This document shows positions 27,771-38,611 of a stretch of 64,000 nt of DNA, one piece after another. Every line of letters begins with the position of its first letter. The stretch's first letter is position 1. Source of the stretch: Hypomesus transpacificus (taxonomy: Eukaryota > Chordata > Actinopteri > Osmeriformes > Osmeridae); contig NC_061077.1 in assembly GCF_021917145.1 (NCBI RefSeq), positions 11,662,816 through 11,726,815 on the forward strand. The letters are read 5' to 3'. Position numbers and translations under genes: made by a program. The notes under the pieces were generated by a model. That model had not been told where the DNA came from, did not search any database, and worked only from the letters and a program-made list of their open reading frames with translations.

Positions 27771-27962
27771 AGGTGAGGCTGAGCGGTTAGGTAATCGGCT
27801 AATACTCAGAAGGTTGCCGGTTCGATTCCCGGCCGTGAAAAATGACGTTGTGTCTTTAGGCCAGGCACTTCCCCCTACTTGCCTCGGGGGGTATGTCCTT
27901 GTACTTACTGTACGTCGTTCTGGGTAAGAGTATCTAAATGTAAGTGACTAAATGTAAATGTA
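27771..27962 (+). mobile_element. tRNA-derived SINE
   Basis: Pol III A box near 27778-27792 (gctgagcggttaggt) and B box ggttcgattcc near 27820. A tRNA-unrelated body follows, then the usual fish tail (cgttctgggtaagagtatct, then aaatgtaagtgactaaatg) shared with L2-type LINEs. Not a functional tRNA, because no closed acceptor stem forms. Confidence 0.75.
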
Positions 27963-29036
27963 AGTGCCCCCTCTAGTGGACAAAACATAAAATAGCTCTG
28001 TGATGCTGAGACTGAAATAAGATACAGGAATGACAGAAAATATCAGTTTTACTTGTTATCTAGAAACCCAGACATATGGAATCATTCAAACATCTGTTTT
28101 ATTAATATAATTCTTAAATAACTGCATTCTCAAAATGGGAAATTATGGTATTTTTTTTTACAACAAAATATTACACTCTAATAACAGTGTGCTGATGATG
28201 CATGTAAAAATCACACCAAAATAAAAATGTACAATATGTATTATTTGTTGAACAACTTTTGTGTTTTCCCATAGTTTATATTATTCTGCTACAGTCACTT
28301 CTGTGGGTCTACAAAGTCCATCAGCAGTACACTGCATTAATCCAACACATGAGAAAGACGTTTCGAATGGCACCTGCAACACTTGACACACAAGTAAAAC
28401 ATAACGTAAACATTTATAAATAAAAGCATTCCTTTGTAAATTCATCAGTAGTAAAAAAAAGTTGTCATAGATTTGATAGCTTAGCCTTATACTATTGCAT
28501 ATAACTTAACTGTTTTTCAGTGTCATGTGTGGTATAATACTAATAAATATTTTTCTGATTTACTGTATTTCTTGTATTAGCTTCCAGTGTAGTGTCATAA
28601 GACATCTTATGCCTGGATACACTCTGGCAGGGGGAGGGGGGCGGTGCCCATCTTAGAACAACACTGTAGAATCAGTGTGCATCAGTAATCTGACAGAAAT
28701 GTGTTGGGACTTTTAGAGAACAGGCTGTTGTTCACACTTGGTTCAACACACTGAAAGAAGACATTGTTTTGTTATTATTATTGTTTTTGTTGCCATCTAG
28801 TGGTTGATCTACTTGGATTGATTGGCACATTGTGTGTGTGTGTGTGTGTGTGTGAGCGAGAAAGCACTGTATAAACGGTTCATGTTCTGCGGTCTTGTAT
28901 GGTTGTAGTGGTGCCAGACCAGATCTACGGAGGAAGGGGGCTGGGTTAAGAGGAAGGGGGGCGGGGTTAAGAGGAAGGGGGGCGGGGTTAAAATGAAGGG
29001 GGGCGGGGTTAAGAGGAGTGGGGTGGGGTCAACCCC
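27963..29036. other. b4gat1 downstream region
   Basis: A/T-rich sequence, a TG run at about 28830-28852, and four repeats of a [24 protein letters not shown] unit at 28930-29030 directly after the b4gat1 stop. The b4gat1 3' UTR must lie here; no clear poly(A) signal was chosen. Confidence 0.6.
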
Positions 29037-30504
29037 TCAGCACCGTCGAGGGGACGACGGATACTTGCTCTTCAGACCCTCCTTGAAGCTGCGGAACAGC
29101 AAGCGGTTCCGTCGGTTCTCCTCGTCCTTCTTGGCGTGGAACTCTCCCTGGACCTTGAAGCCCTGGTGCACCACGAAAGCGGAAGTCAGAACGGAGAACC
29201 TGTAGCCCGCCACGTGGAGCTCACAGGCCTGGGGGAGGGGGGAGGGGGGGTAAGAGTTATTTATAGATATGTTTATGACAGGTGGGTGAGATAAAAAGCG
29301 AATGTAATTGTATGCCCGTGTTCCATTTTGCCTCACACCCACCCACCCACACACACCCACACACAGTCGTACACCCAGGACACCCAGGTTTGGACGCCTC
29401 TACCTGGCTGATACGGTTGAAGCCGTACTGCCTGAAGCTCTCGTCGTACAGAGGCACGCTGCGGGGCCCGATGTAGAAGGGCTCCCAGGGGTCCGTCCAG
29501 CTGAGGGTGTAGGCCACCTCCAGGGGCCCCGCCCCTCGGGCGTGGCGATTCACCCACTGGGAATAGTTGGTGGGGGCCTGGCATCGTGGGCACAGCTCCT
29601 CGTAGAAAGGTCGCACCTCGCCCACCTGGTAAAGCTGGACCAGTTCCGACTTGGTGGCGGGCATCTTCCTGGTGTGTCGGATCTCGAAGGCGGGCATCAC
29701 GAAGACCTCGTCTGACAGGGGCTCGCGCCTCGTCACCATGGCGAGGAACTGTGGGTGCAGGTCGGCGCTGGGCACCATGTCGATGTCGATGACCAGGATG
29801 TAGGATGCGTCCGTGCCGCCCCGGGCCACGTTCCGAAGGAGGTTGTTGGGGTAGGAGACGTTGCTCCCAATGGCGTAGTTCTTGAATTGATCCCTGTGGG
29901 TCTCTAGGCGGGCAAAGACCGCATCGCAGTCCTCCAGCCCCAAAAAGTGTTCCCGGTCCTGGTCAGGGAAGCTGGCCATCTCCCCCGAGTGGCACACCAA
30001 GTGGAAGTCCACCAAGGATTGGATCTGGGGGCAGAAGGTGCTGAGCGCGTAAACCAGGGCTGTGGCAAACTTGGCATCTTGTCCGTGTGCAAATATGGCC
30101 ACCGACAGAGGGTTTTGCCAGCGTTCCATGAGAGAGTCCAGGTGATGTAGGTTGTTGATGGTCGTGTGCGTGGCCAGGGCCAAGATATTTGCGCTGGGGT
30201 CTGCTCCTGGCTTATGATTAGTTGAAAAGTCGCTCTTGATCAAGTTCTTGTACACGCGGTATTGTCCGCTGCTGTCGAAGATCCCCCCCGTTGACAGCGA
30301 GTATCTGAGGTGTTCCTTCCGAGTATTTTTCTCCGGGTTTCCGTTTCTCTTGCCAGAACCCCCGAAAAGTTCGGAGAAGCGGTACCGTTGCTGCTTACCG
30401 TGCAGCCTTGACAGAAAGTTCAGATAGATTATCTGTAGGAGCGCCACTATCAGTAGAGCGCTGAGCACTACCTTGAACACCGAACATTTCTTGGAGAAAT
30501 GCAT
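29037..30504 (-). CDS. b4gat1: Beta-1,4-glucuronyltransferase 1
   Basis: B4GAT1 is a Golgi type II membrane glycosyltransferase (GT49). It adds glucuronic acid to xylose on alpha-dystroglycan, making the acceptor that LARGE extends into matriglycan. Two coding exons on the minus strand, 29404-30504 (367 codons) and 29037-29228 (63 codons plus stop), with a 175-bp intron, give 430 aa against about 415 in human. There is a short cytosolic tail, a membrane anchor at about residues 11-31 (VVLSALLIVALLQIIYL), then a luminal domain. The metal-binding DxD is D240-I-D242 in LVIDIDMVPS. Possible N-glycosylation sites are N215 (NVS) and N313 (NYS). Other family blocks are SYPNNLLRNVARGG, VQLYQVGEVRPFY, QAPTNYSQW and FRQYGFNRISQ, then the C-terminus KYPSSPRRC. 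The ATG at 30504 is the first in frame. No defects seen. Confidence 0.96.
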
Positions 30505-31087
30505 TCCAGAAGACTACATACAGACTGTTCGGCAAGTGAAGTCCAGTAACCAGCTAGCTGGCTATCTATCTAATGATATGTTTGGTGTGGGCTAGCCATC
30601 TTATGCTAACATAACATGTAGCTGTCGTTGTGGACATGGAAGACAATAGGGACCAGACCTACTGTTGGAATACATTGCAATGGTGTATGGGTAACGCTGC
30701 CACGAGGTTCGATACGATTATCGATAGAAAAATTATTGCCTTTTTCATATCTGAGTGTGTGTGCTTCCGTCAGGCTTCGTCCATGTCATATCAAAATCAC
30801 TGAGCTAGGCTGGCTATTGCAGCGCACGTCGGTGCTCTTCAACATTTTTACCGTACTGAACCATATAGACGGGCATGTTTCACTTCTAATTCATAGCCCG
30901 AAGAATTGGACGGCAAACACAATTCCGAACACATTCCAAACACAATTCGTACAATTCCAAACAAGCTCTGCCTTCACAATGGCGGCTTACCCGCCAGGAA
31001 TTGGACGGTAAAGACAATTCCGAACAAACCCTTCAATCTTCTGTTTACGGTACAAAAACTCTTCAATCCCCCGGTGGAAATTCATAG
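30505..31087. other. b4gat1 upstream region and tRNA 5' flank
   Basis: Divergent spacer between b4gat1 and the tRNA gene. It contains two near-identical copies of a roughly 30-bp motif (gaattggacggcaaacacaa and its variant) starting at 30903 and 30998. No coding sequence. Confidence 0.7.
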
Positions 31088-31169
31088 GACGAGGTGGCCG
31101 AGTGGTTAAGGCGATGGACTGCTAATCCATTGTGCTCTGCACGCGTGGGTTCGAATCCCATCCTCGTCG
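31088..31169 (+). tRNA. tRNA-Ser (anticodon GCT)
   Basis: An 82-nt cloverleaf. Acceptor arms GACGAGG and CCTCGTC pair fully, with discriminator G at 31169. The D-arm holds ggccgagtggttaaggc (A box), and the anticodon loop ctGCTaa has anticodon GCT at 31121-31123. A long variable arm (tgtgctctgcacg) is typical of class II serine tRNAs. The T-arm is gtgggttcgaatcccat (B box). It reads AGC/AGT serine codons. Unlike the SINE at 27.8 kb, all stems are intact and a T5 stop follows, so it looks functional. Confidence 0.97.
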
Positions 31170-31173
31170 ACAC

Positions 31174-31178
31174 TTTTT
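31174..31178 (+). terminator. RNA polymerase III terminator
   Basis: TTTTT run starting 5 bp after the tRNA-Ser discriminator base. Confidence 0.85.
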
Positions 31179-31339
31179 GACACTGTACATTTTTTAGGAT
31201 GGGACAAATAATTCTTATATATCTATAATTTCAGGTGTTTTTCATTGAAAAGTTGATATAGGTAAATTATCGTTCTATTGCAAGTGCTTTTAACACTACT
31301 TTATAAGAAAATATAAGGATGCAACATTTTGCCATATTG

Positions 31340-31345
31340 TTTATT
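31340..31345 (-). terminator. Distal pfdn2 poly(A) signal candidate
   Basis: AATAAA on the minus strand about 600 bp after the pfdn2 stop. An alternative to the nearer hexamer at 31761-31766. Confidence 0.35.
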
Positions 31346-31760
31346 CAAACATTAACAAAAACAAATTTTCCACATTCAACTACATGAACGTTGTGTACAG
31401 TGCATTTCAGATCCTGGGCAGCATTTATGATTTATGTTTTTTGATACAGAGTTTCCAATGAAACTGAACCGTAAGGCCTCAGAATAATTATAAACCTGTT
31501 ACAATACCGCACTACTTATTTTGATGACGAGAGTAATCATCACATTCATATCCAAATGTGTTTTCTACAAGACACGAGTATGTAAACATTCCAAAATGAT
31601 TAACTGTTTACAGTCATTAGACACAAAGTGTTAACATCAGCTAAACGCATACAAGGCTTATGGATCCATTTCAATATGATGACAACCAGTGAAACACTGA
31701 CTTTAAGAAGGTTTCTCTCAAAACAATCACGGAACAAACCAGTCTAAACAGAAAACACCT

Positions 31761-31766
31761 TTTATT
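31761..31766 (-). terminator. Proximal pfdn2 poly(A) signal candidate
   Basis: AATAAA on the minus strand about 180 bp after the pfdn2 stop codon. Confidence 0.45.
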
Positions 31767-31946
31767 TGAACCTAAATCCAATGTTCTGGAAACCCAATCC
31801 CAACAGCAAGACATTGGTGATGTTGTCTTTCATTCATGCATGACACTTGTAAATCCCCGTCCTTTTTAAAATGCTGTCTAGGATCTGTACTGATGTTGCA
31901 TGTGGCACAATTTCCCTACATAACCAAATGCTTCTAACTGCTAACC

Positions 31947-33886
31947 CTATGAAACTAGAACACCAGCCCCGCCTTTAGACCCGCCCCCTTCGCTGTCCTT
32001 ATCGGAGGATGATGCTGATTTGCCCTGATCCTCTCCTTCTCCCACCAATCGGATGTTGTAGCGTTCCCTGTACTCTGTGAGTTCTCGGCCCTTCGTCTGC
32101 ATCTGTGTATTGAGGGACTCGACGATCTTCGAGATCTGTACAACAGGGAGAAAAAATAAAGAGGGAAGGCCATGGAGACGTAGGGTTAGAGTTTACAGTT
32201 TCTCGTCACTGAATCAACCTGACCACCCAGCCCGGGGGAAACCCAGTCTGGCAGTGTCTGGAGTGGACTTTAGCTCGCGTAGCTAATACTGTCAGAGGAA
32301 AAGCCATCTTAAACCAGTGTGTATGAGTAGCAACAGGCAGCTCAGTATGTAGGTGTTTCTCTGAAATATTTTACTATTGCTTGTTCTTCTACAGGTACAG
32401 TCCTGCACTTTTTTGTGGTTCATGTTGTTTTAATTTGTAACTTGTAAAACTGCATGCTCTTATGGGTCTTCCCTTTTGGCACTTGTTTAGTTTTTTCACA
32501 ATGTATGCTTCATGTTTTGGCTGCTTGCAATGTTTGGGACTACCTCGTTGTTATGATCAGTGACATATGCTCTTTTGTAAAGCTCTCTCTTGGAAGTCGC
32601 TTTGGATAAAGGCGTCTGCTAAATGCATGAATGTAATGTAATGTAATCTTAAACCACAGTGCGTATGAGTAGCAACAGGCAGCTCAGTATGTAGGTGTTT
32701 CAGTCGCACCTGTTCCTTGTTGCTTTCTAATGCAGGTAGAACCTCCTTCACGGTCCTCTCCACCAGCACGCCCCCCACCAGCCTGAAGCACTTCCTAGTA
32801 GGGTCCACATCTTTCAGGGTTTCGATGACTAAGCTAGAGAACACAGGCATTAAACAAGACGTAAAAGGTGAGAGCCGAGCAAAGCGAAAGATCCATTTTC
32901 AAACAATATGAGATAAGTCTCTTACTGCTTACTAATACTAAGTATCCTTGTCTTGTTTATGTTTGCACATAGAACAGGTGAAGGTCATTTATCTAGCTTG
33001 ATCTCAAACAGTGCATTGGGTGAAGGGTACTTCTTTAGGTGACTGACTTTGGTAGCAAACTGAGTCTATAAGAGGTGTTTCAGATAGATACATAGGTAAA
33101 GGTGGTACCTGTGCTCGTTAATCTCCATGTCCAGTTCCGTAGCCTTTGAGGCCATACTGCGCTGCTCCTGACGCATTCTCTGAAAGGAGGCCACAACCTA
33201 CACACACAAATCTAATCACAATCTTACACAAATGTGACTCATTGTATTTCTCTGTGGCCTAAACATGTTTTCTAGATGTAGCTTTGTCTGTAATGAACCC
33301 AACGTAAAGCGAGAAGAGACTAAACACATTATATCTGGATTGATTTGTCATCTAGCTAGATTGACGCTGCTGTACGGAGCCAGGCTACGTTTTGAAGCTC
33401 TTTGCCCAGGCAAAAATAGCATATTTGCTTGCTCAGCACCAAGTCCTGGCCTCATTCTTATAAATTATAGACAGGGTGCGACTCTGATCCTATGCACTTA
33501 AAACCATGTCACACTCTGAGTATTTTAAGGTTGATTGAAAATCCAGTAGCATAACACAATACATAACATACAAATTGCATCCAAGTAAGTACAGTAGCTT
33601 GCTAGTTACTAAAGTGGTAAGACGCGTACTGTAGCTAACGGACACGCTAATAGGAAGCAGTGAGTGATGATGGCGACAGTAGCTAGCAAGCCAACTGGCT
33701 CTGTAAATGAATGTGTGATTTCACATAATCGGCCGGGCATACAGCTATTGAAAAGCAAGCAAACGAGTAATTTAATATTTTGTATTTTGCAGAAAGCGAG
33801 GATACCTGTTCGGCCGAGGGCCCAGACGGTTTTCCTGCGGTACTGTTAGTGGGTTTGCCACCCGTGCTGCTACTGTTCGCTGCCAT
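31947..33886 (-). CDS. pfdn2: Prefoldin subunit 2
   Basis: A beta-type subunit of the hexameric prefoldin chaperone, which captures nascent actin and tubulin and hands them to the CCT chaperonin in the cytosol. Four coding exons on the minus strand, 33806-33886, 33109-33197, 32710-32833 and 31947-32135, join in phase to 161 codons (160 aa; human is 154). A Ser/Gly/Pro-rich N-terminus (to SAEQ) is followed by coiled-coil helix 1 (FQRMRQEQRSMASKATELDM), the beta hairpin core TRKCFRLVGGVLVERTVKEV, and helix 2 (ISKIVESLNTQMQTKGRELT). The low-complexity Ser/Gly tail ends AGVLVS, as in the mammalian protein. It is head-to-head with nit1. Intron 3 (32136-32709) holds a SINE/LINE tail flanked by a direct duplication. 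Confidence 0.96.
32306..32701. mobile_element. SINE/LINE-tail insertion flanked by 54-56-bp direct repeats, in pfdn2 intron 3
   Basis: Copies at 32306-32359 and 32646-32701 are alike (about 51 of 54 positions, plus a 2-bp insertion) and flank 286 bp. The enclosed DNA ends with the teleost retroelement tail gtcgctttggataaaggcgt, then ctgctaaatgcatgaatg and an (atgta)n repeat. The flanks are far longer than normal target-site duplications. The right copy abuts the donor of pfdn2 exon 3 (exon edge 32710). Confidence 0.75.
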
Positions 33887-34172
33887 CTTGGAAGGGTGTT
33901 GCTAGAGTGGGGAAGCTGAAGGCCCAGACTTACTGTCTTGAGCTGTCTCATGTGATTGCCTGAAAAGAAAATCCTTCATGCTACGCATTGACCGCATAGC
34001 GATGTTTGCCGTTAATCGAGTGTTTTTCCTTGTGTAGTAAAAGGCGACATATTTGCCGTTTTGATTTTTTTAAGGAGTTTCAAGTACGTGCCTGCTTGTG
34101 TGGGAGATTTAATATGACAGCTTGAACTTCGTCAGATATACTGTTTTTTTTTTTTTAACCAGCAGCAACTCA
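33887..34172. promoter_or_regulatory. Putative bidirectional pfdn2/nit1 promoter
   Basis: 286 bp between the divergent start codons of pfdn2 (minus) and nit1 (plus). Both 5' UTRs must start in or near it. No TATA box is obvious. A bidirectional promoter is inferred from spacing and orientation. Confidence 0.65.
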
Positions 34173-34982
34173 ATGCTTGCGCTCAGGTGCACCTTGAGAA
34201 TTCGGGTGAAGCAAGTGTGCTTTCGGGCGTCTTCAAGATTGAGCTGCATCCGACTTCAACACAGGTAGTCTAACAAGACACGTATATTAGGCAATGCATT
34301 ACATATTGTTAGAAGGGAACTGTTTACAACAGCGTAACAACATTCCAGTTCATTGTCTGGAATTTTAAGCCAGTAACTAATTAACCCGCAGTTAATTCTT
34401 CTTCAAACGGATTAAATACTTGGTCACTGACCAATTTAACCAGTTATATTTTGCTTTCATTACTTTTCAGCTCTTTATCCACGTTTGACTTTTTCTCTCA
34501 TCCCGTCTTACTCCAGGATGTCGTCCTCCATTCCAGTTGCAGCTGTGTGCCAGGTGACAGCAACCCCAGACAAGGAGGCCAACTTCTCCGCCTGCAGACA
34601 GTTGGTGAAGGGGGCTAAGGAAGGCGGGGCCAGCATGGTGTTCCTACCAGAAGGGTTTGACTACATAGGCTCCAGTCGAGAAGAAACATTGATGCTGTCT
34701 GAGAGTCTGTCTGGAGATATCATATCCCACTACAAACAACTGGCCAGGTATGTACCAGGTACCATATAGCCTCCAGTGGCCTAAGTTATGGACAGAGATG
34801 TTCTAGAGTGTTCCGTGCAGTTCTTTTCTGTCTGTTATTCTGTGATTCCATTCCATTCCCTCCCATCCAGTTCGTTGGGAGTGTGGCTCTCTCTTGGTGG
34901 ATTCCATGAAAGAGGACATGAATGGGAGGCCGACAGACGAATCTATAACAGTCACATCATTATTAATGATCAAGGTATCACA

Positions 34983-35022
<40 letters not shown>

Positions 35023-35899
35023 CTCACACATCCTCCTTATCTCTACAGGTGAGATTGTGTCAGTGTACAGAAAGTCCCACTTGTTTGACGTTGAGCTTCC
35101 AGAGAAAGGCGTATCCCTAAGAGAGAGTGCCTTCACCATACCTGGACCGTCCCTGGTTCCCCCTGTACAAACACCCATTGGCAAGGTCTATTCCTCTCTT
35201 CAAACTCTGTGTACATTGTTGGAACGACAGCACAAAAACCCCCATAGAAATTTAAACAGAATCTGTAGTAGTTGTTCATTTCCGAGTCCAATGCAAGATT
35301 CTAGAATGTACACAGTAGAATCCGATTGAAAATCCCACAATCTAATTCAACATTCTAAGAATTGCCCTCCCTGTCTTCTTCACTGGGTTCCAGGTTGGAC
35401 TGGGCATCTGCTATGATCTGAGATTCCCTGAGCTGTCATTGGCCCTGCTGCGGCAGGGGGCGGACATCCTGACCTACCCATCGGCCTTCACTGTTGCTAC
35501 GGGAACAGCCCATTGGGAAGTGAGTAGAGTCAACGACACACTTCCAACCACTCCTACTTCCACACACTACCACCCCGAGGCCCTATTTCCACGTCGTAAA
35601 ACAAATCACACATTTCCTTCCGCCTCCAGACATTGCTCCGTGCCCGGGCCATCGAGACGCAGTGCTTCGTCCTGGCGTCGGCCCAGGTGGGCAGGCACCA
35701 CGAGAAGCGCTCGTCGTACGGCCACGCGCTGGCGGTGGACCCCTGGGGGGCGGTGATGGGGGACTGCGGAGGGGAGCAGACGGGCATGGCCCTGGTGGAG
35801 GTGGACCTGGAGAAGCTGAGGAACACCAGGAGGAACATGCCCGTCCAGCAGCACCGACGACACACCGGCTTCTACCACGGCTTAGACGAGGAGCAGTAG
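34173..35899 (+). CDS. nit1: Nit1, deaminated glutathione amidase (nitrilase family)
   Basis: NIT1 hydrolyses deaminated glutathione, a side product of aminotransferases, as a metabolite-repair enzyme in mitochondria and cytosol. Six coding exons on the plus strand: 34173-34264, 34517-34747, 34871-34974, 35049-35185, 35394-35519 and 35630-35899. They join in phase to 320 codons (319 aa; human is 327). The Glu-Lys-Cys triad is visible as E76 (FLPEGFDY), K151 (YRKSHLFD) and C194 ([10 protein letters not shown]). AHWE at the end of exon 5 joins [12 protein letters not shown] at the start of exon 6. Residues 1-31 ([20 protein letters not shown] onward) are basic and free of acidic residues, like a mitochondrial presequence. 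M32 ([10 protein letters not shown]) starts exon 2 and would give the cytosolic form. A CA repeat sits in intron 3. Confidence 0.95.
34979..35030. repeat. (CA)n microsatellite in nit1 intron 3
   Basis: CA repeat within the 74-bp intron 34975-35048, making up over half of it and lying between donor and acceptor. Confidence 0.95.
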
Positions 35900-35990
35900 C
35901 CACAGAGGCCTTTTGGTGTCTTGCCGGGCTGCTTTTGTAAATAAGATTATGTTCTTAAGTGATTTGCCTGGTAAAAGTAAAATACAAAAT

Positions 35991-35996
35991 AATAAA
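35991..35996 (+). terminator. nit1 poly(A) signal
   Basis: AATAAA 92 bp after the nit1 stop codon in an A-rich context. Confidence 0.65.
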
Positions 35997-36679
35997 TTCC
36001 AGAGTCAACTCAAACACTGAAGCTGTTTACACTTAGCTTACTGAACGACTGAGTGAGAAGGGTTGTGACTGTCAAACTTCCTCTAAGATCTATGCTCTCT
36101 CTGGGTTAGTATATGGGCATGGTTATTATTTTGCTGAAGCAGGGAAAGTAAATGCGACTGGTAACTTTCCTTCTTCTGCTTCTGCCTGAGGCAACACTAC
36201 TGTCATGTGTCATTGAACTGAACGGTTGATTGTCCTGAACTTTCTTATAACTATATTTTGAAAAAAAAGGATTCGGAGGTCCTTGTACAGCCGAAGGGAT
36301 TTAAAACCTCACCTAGGAATATTGTCAGCTACTCATTGTGTAATCAGTAGATGGTGCTGTTTGTTAATGTGTTACGTATTGTGTCAACAAGCTTTCGATT
36401 CTATTAATATTATACTTAAATGGCAAGAAAAGATAACAACCTTTAACTTTGATAAAACACACAAGGCCCGTTTAGGACAAGTCTATAATATATTTGCTAT
36501 GTTCATTAAAATAATACATAGCCTATTGCAAGATGTCACTACTATAAAGTGTTTCTTTGCGTCATTCCCTCGAGAGAGGCAGACAATTTAGTTTTTAACT
36601 TTTATAAGAGTGCTTGCGTGGATTACATAGCTGACAATGCGCCCCTTGCGACCACAAGCGGTCGGATGGTAGATCAAGA

Positions 36680-37017
36680 GACCGGAAGTAAATGTCAGTC
36701 TAACCTCGTTTTATTACTTAGGGACACCCGCCAGTGCACATTGTAAACGCTGTAGTCCTTCTTGGCACCGCCCATCCCGCCCCGGCCTTGGCTTGTTTTT
36801 TTTATATTCATTTTTTTTCGAGGCTGTTTTTTGGGGGCCGGACATGTGACGGATCCCTACCCGGGGATTGTGAAACGAGAAACCCATTTGATACAGCATG
36901 AACAGCACATAAAAAACATCATGAGGAGAATGTCAAACATAATTTTGGTAAAACTCCTTTTCTAAACGGGAAGAGGATGATTTGGCATGTCCATGGTGGA
37001 ATAGAAGCAGTTAAAAG
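36680..37017 (+). promoter_or_regulatory. Possible clcn3 promoter and non-coding first exon
   Basis: ETS-type motif ccggaagt at 36682-36689, then GC-box-like cgcccatcccgccccggcc near 36768. Transcribable sequence follows, ending in a donor-like aaag|gtaggg near 37017. It is on the plus strand between nit1 and clcn3. Inferred from motifs only. Confidence 0.3.
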
Positions 37018-38529
37018 GTAGGGAAATCCCTCTTGTGCACATCGCGGTTTTTATGGAACATTCACAGGCCAGACTCGTATCGATGTCATTTTTTATTAAC
37101 ACACAGGTTGATCATCTACACGCACACAAGTAATTTATCTTTGCCATCTAGCTAACAGCCATGGTGTTAATTCACTAGCTAAAATCCCCGCTTGGCTCAG
37201 CAGCGATGGCACTTATGTTGTGATGCATTTCAATAGATTCATACCGATGAGCGTGCATTGTATCTCTTGTCAAATGGTGAGCCTGCATCTAAAACGCGCA
37301 TCAGGGCCCTTTCTCTGCCAAAAAAGGGAGGTTTTAAAAGTAACGTTCTCACACACTAGCCTGGCCACTGCATCGTCACGGGATACCATTATTGTTGTCT
37401 CTTCGTCTCTGGAAATGAAGAAATGTACTTGTTCTCCATCTTCAGATCTGTCTGTCAGTCAGATGAACATCAACGCTTTCGTATCGTGTCATTTCACCTC
37501 CTCAGTTGTTTTCACTGCAGTTGTCTTTGTTTCATTATGTCTTGAACCAGATCATATTCCCCTTTATTTTCATTCACACATTCTACATCTCATCAATTCT
37601 CTGTCTGGAGGGTAAACATGAACTGAATCACTGAGATTCCCACATCTAGCCTAGTGAACGTTACACCCTGAATCCAACGTTCAGATCCGTTAACTGGCAC
37701 TAACTTCTACCCAGTAACGTGTTGTTAGATTTGGTTTCCGTCTGAAGTCTAAAGACGTGTTCCATAAATGTGACAGTGTGATGACATCATATTCAGGGTC
37801 ATCTGACTTTCCTCTCCCCTCAGGTCTCACCCAACCTTATCTTGGAATTCAACAAAGACCTTTTAGAATTCTAGAACAAAGTCTTGCTCGTCATAGGTTT
37901 AACCTTCTCCTACACCATGAACATGTTAAAATGTTCAGTACAATGTTCATAGGCAGAGCTAGAGACACACTTAAGTCAGTAGATTTCTCTCGCAAGACTT
38001 GAAACCAAACTGGTCCTCATGGCCTTCCAATGAAGCAAGTCCTGAATGGGGTTCATGTGTATTGCTCAACTGTATTTAATGAACTTATAGCCCTGTATTT
38101 ATCTGTTTACTCAACTGGGTTGTCCTCACGTCACATACATGTTTGCCTAAAGACTTGGTTAGAAGCTTTGCACAGTGTTGACCTCTAGACAGTGTGGGTG
38201 GAAGCCTGTAGTCATTGAAGTGTTACTGGGCAAATGTTAGCATATGTTGGTGTTGCTTATAGCTAGCATTCGAGGTGTAAACCACAAAATTAGAATATTA
38301 TTTTGATGTTTTCTTGTAGCTTAAAAGTTTAAAAAGCAGTAGCCTATTATGCTAGTTTACTTTGTTGTTGTTTTTATCCTGCTTTGTAGGGGCGTGTCAA
38401 CCTTTAGGCTTGGTTCGTCTTGCCCCTTATAGGTGAAGTCACGTTGTCAGGAGGAGGGTTCTCAAGTGCTGAGTCATATCCTGACAACAGTCACCCAGGC
38501 AACACCTTGCATCTCCCTCTCTCTTTCAA

Positions 38530-38530
<1 letters not shown>

Positions 38531-38608
<78 letters not shown>
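38531..38608. repeat. (CT)n microsatellite
   Basis: About 38 uninterrupted CT dinucleotides. Confidence 0.98.

Positions 38609-38611
<3 letters not shown>

Noticed and set aside
27771-27850. Possible tRNA gene
   Set aside because: A and B boxes present, but no paired acceptor stem, and it is followed by a SINE body and tail.
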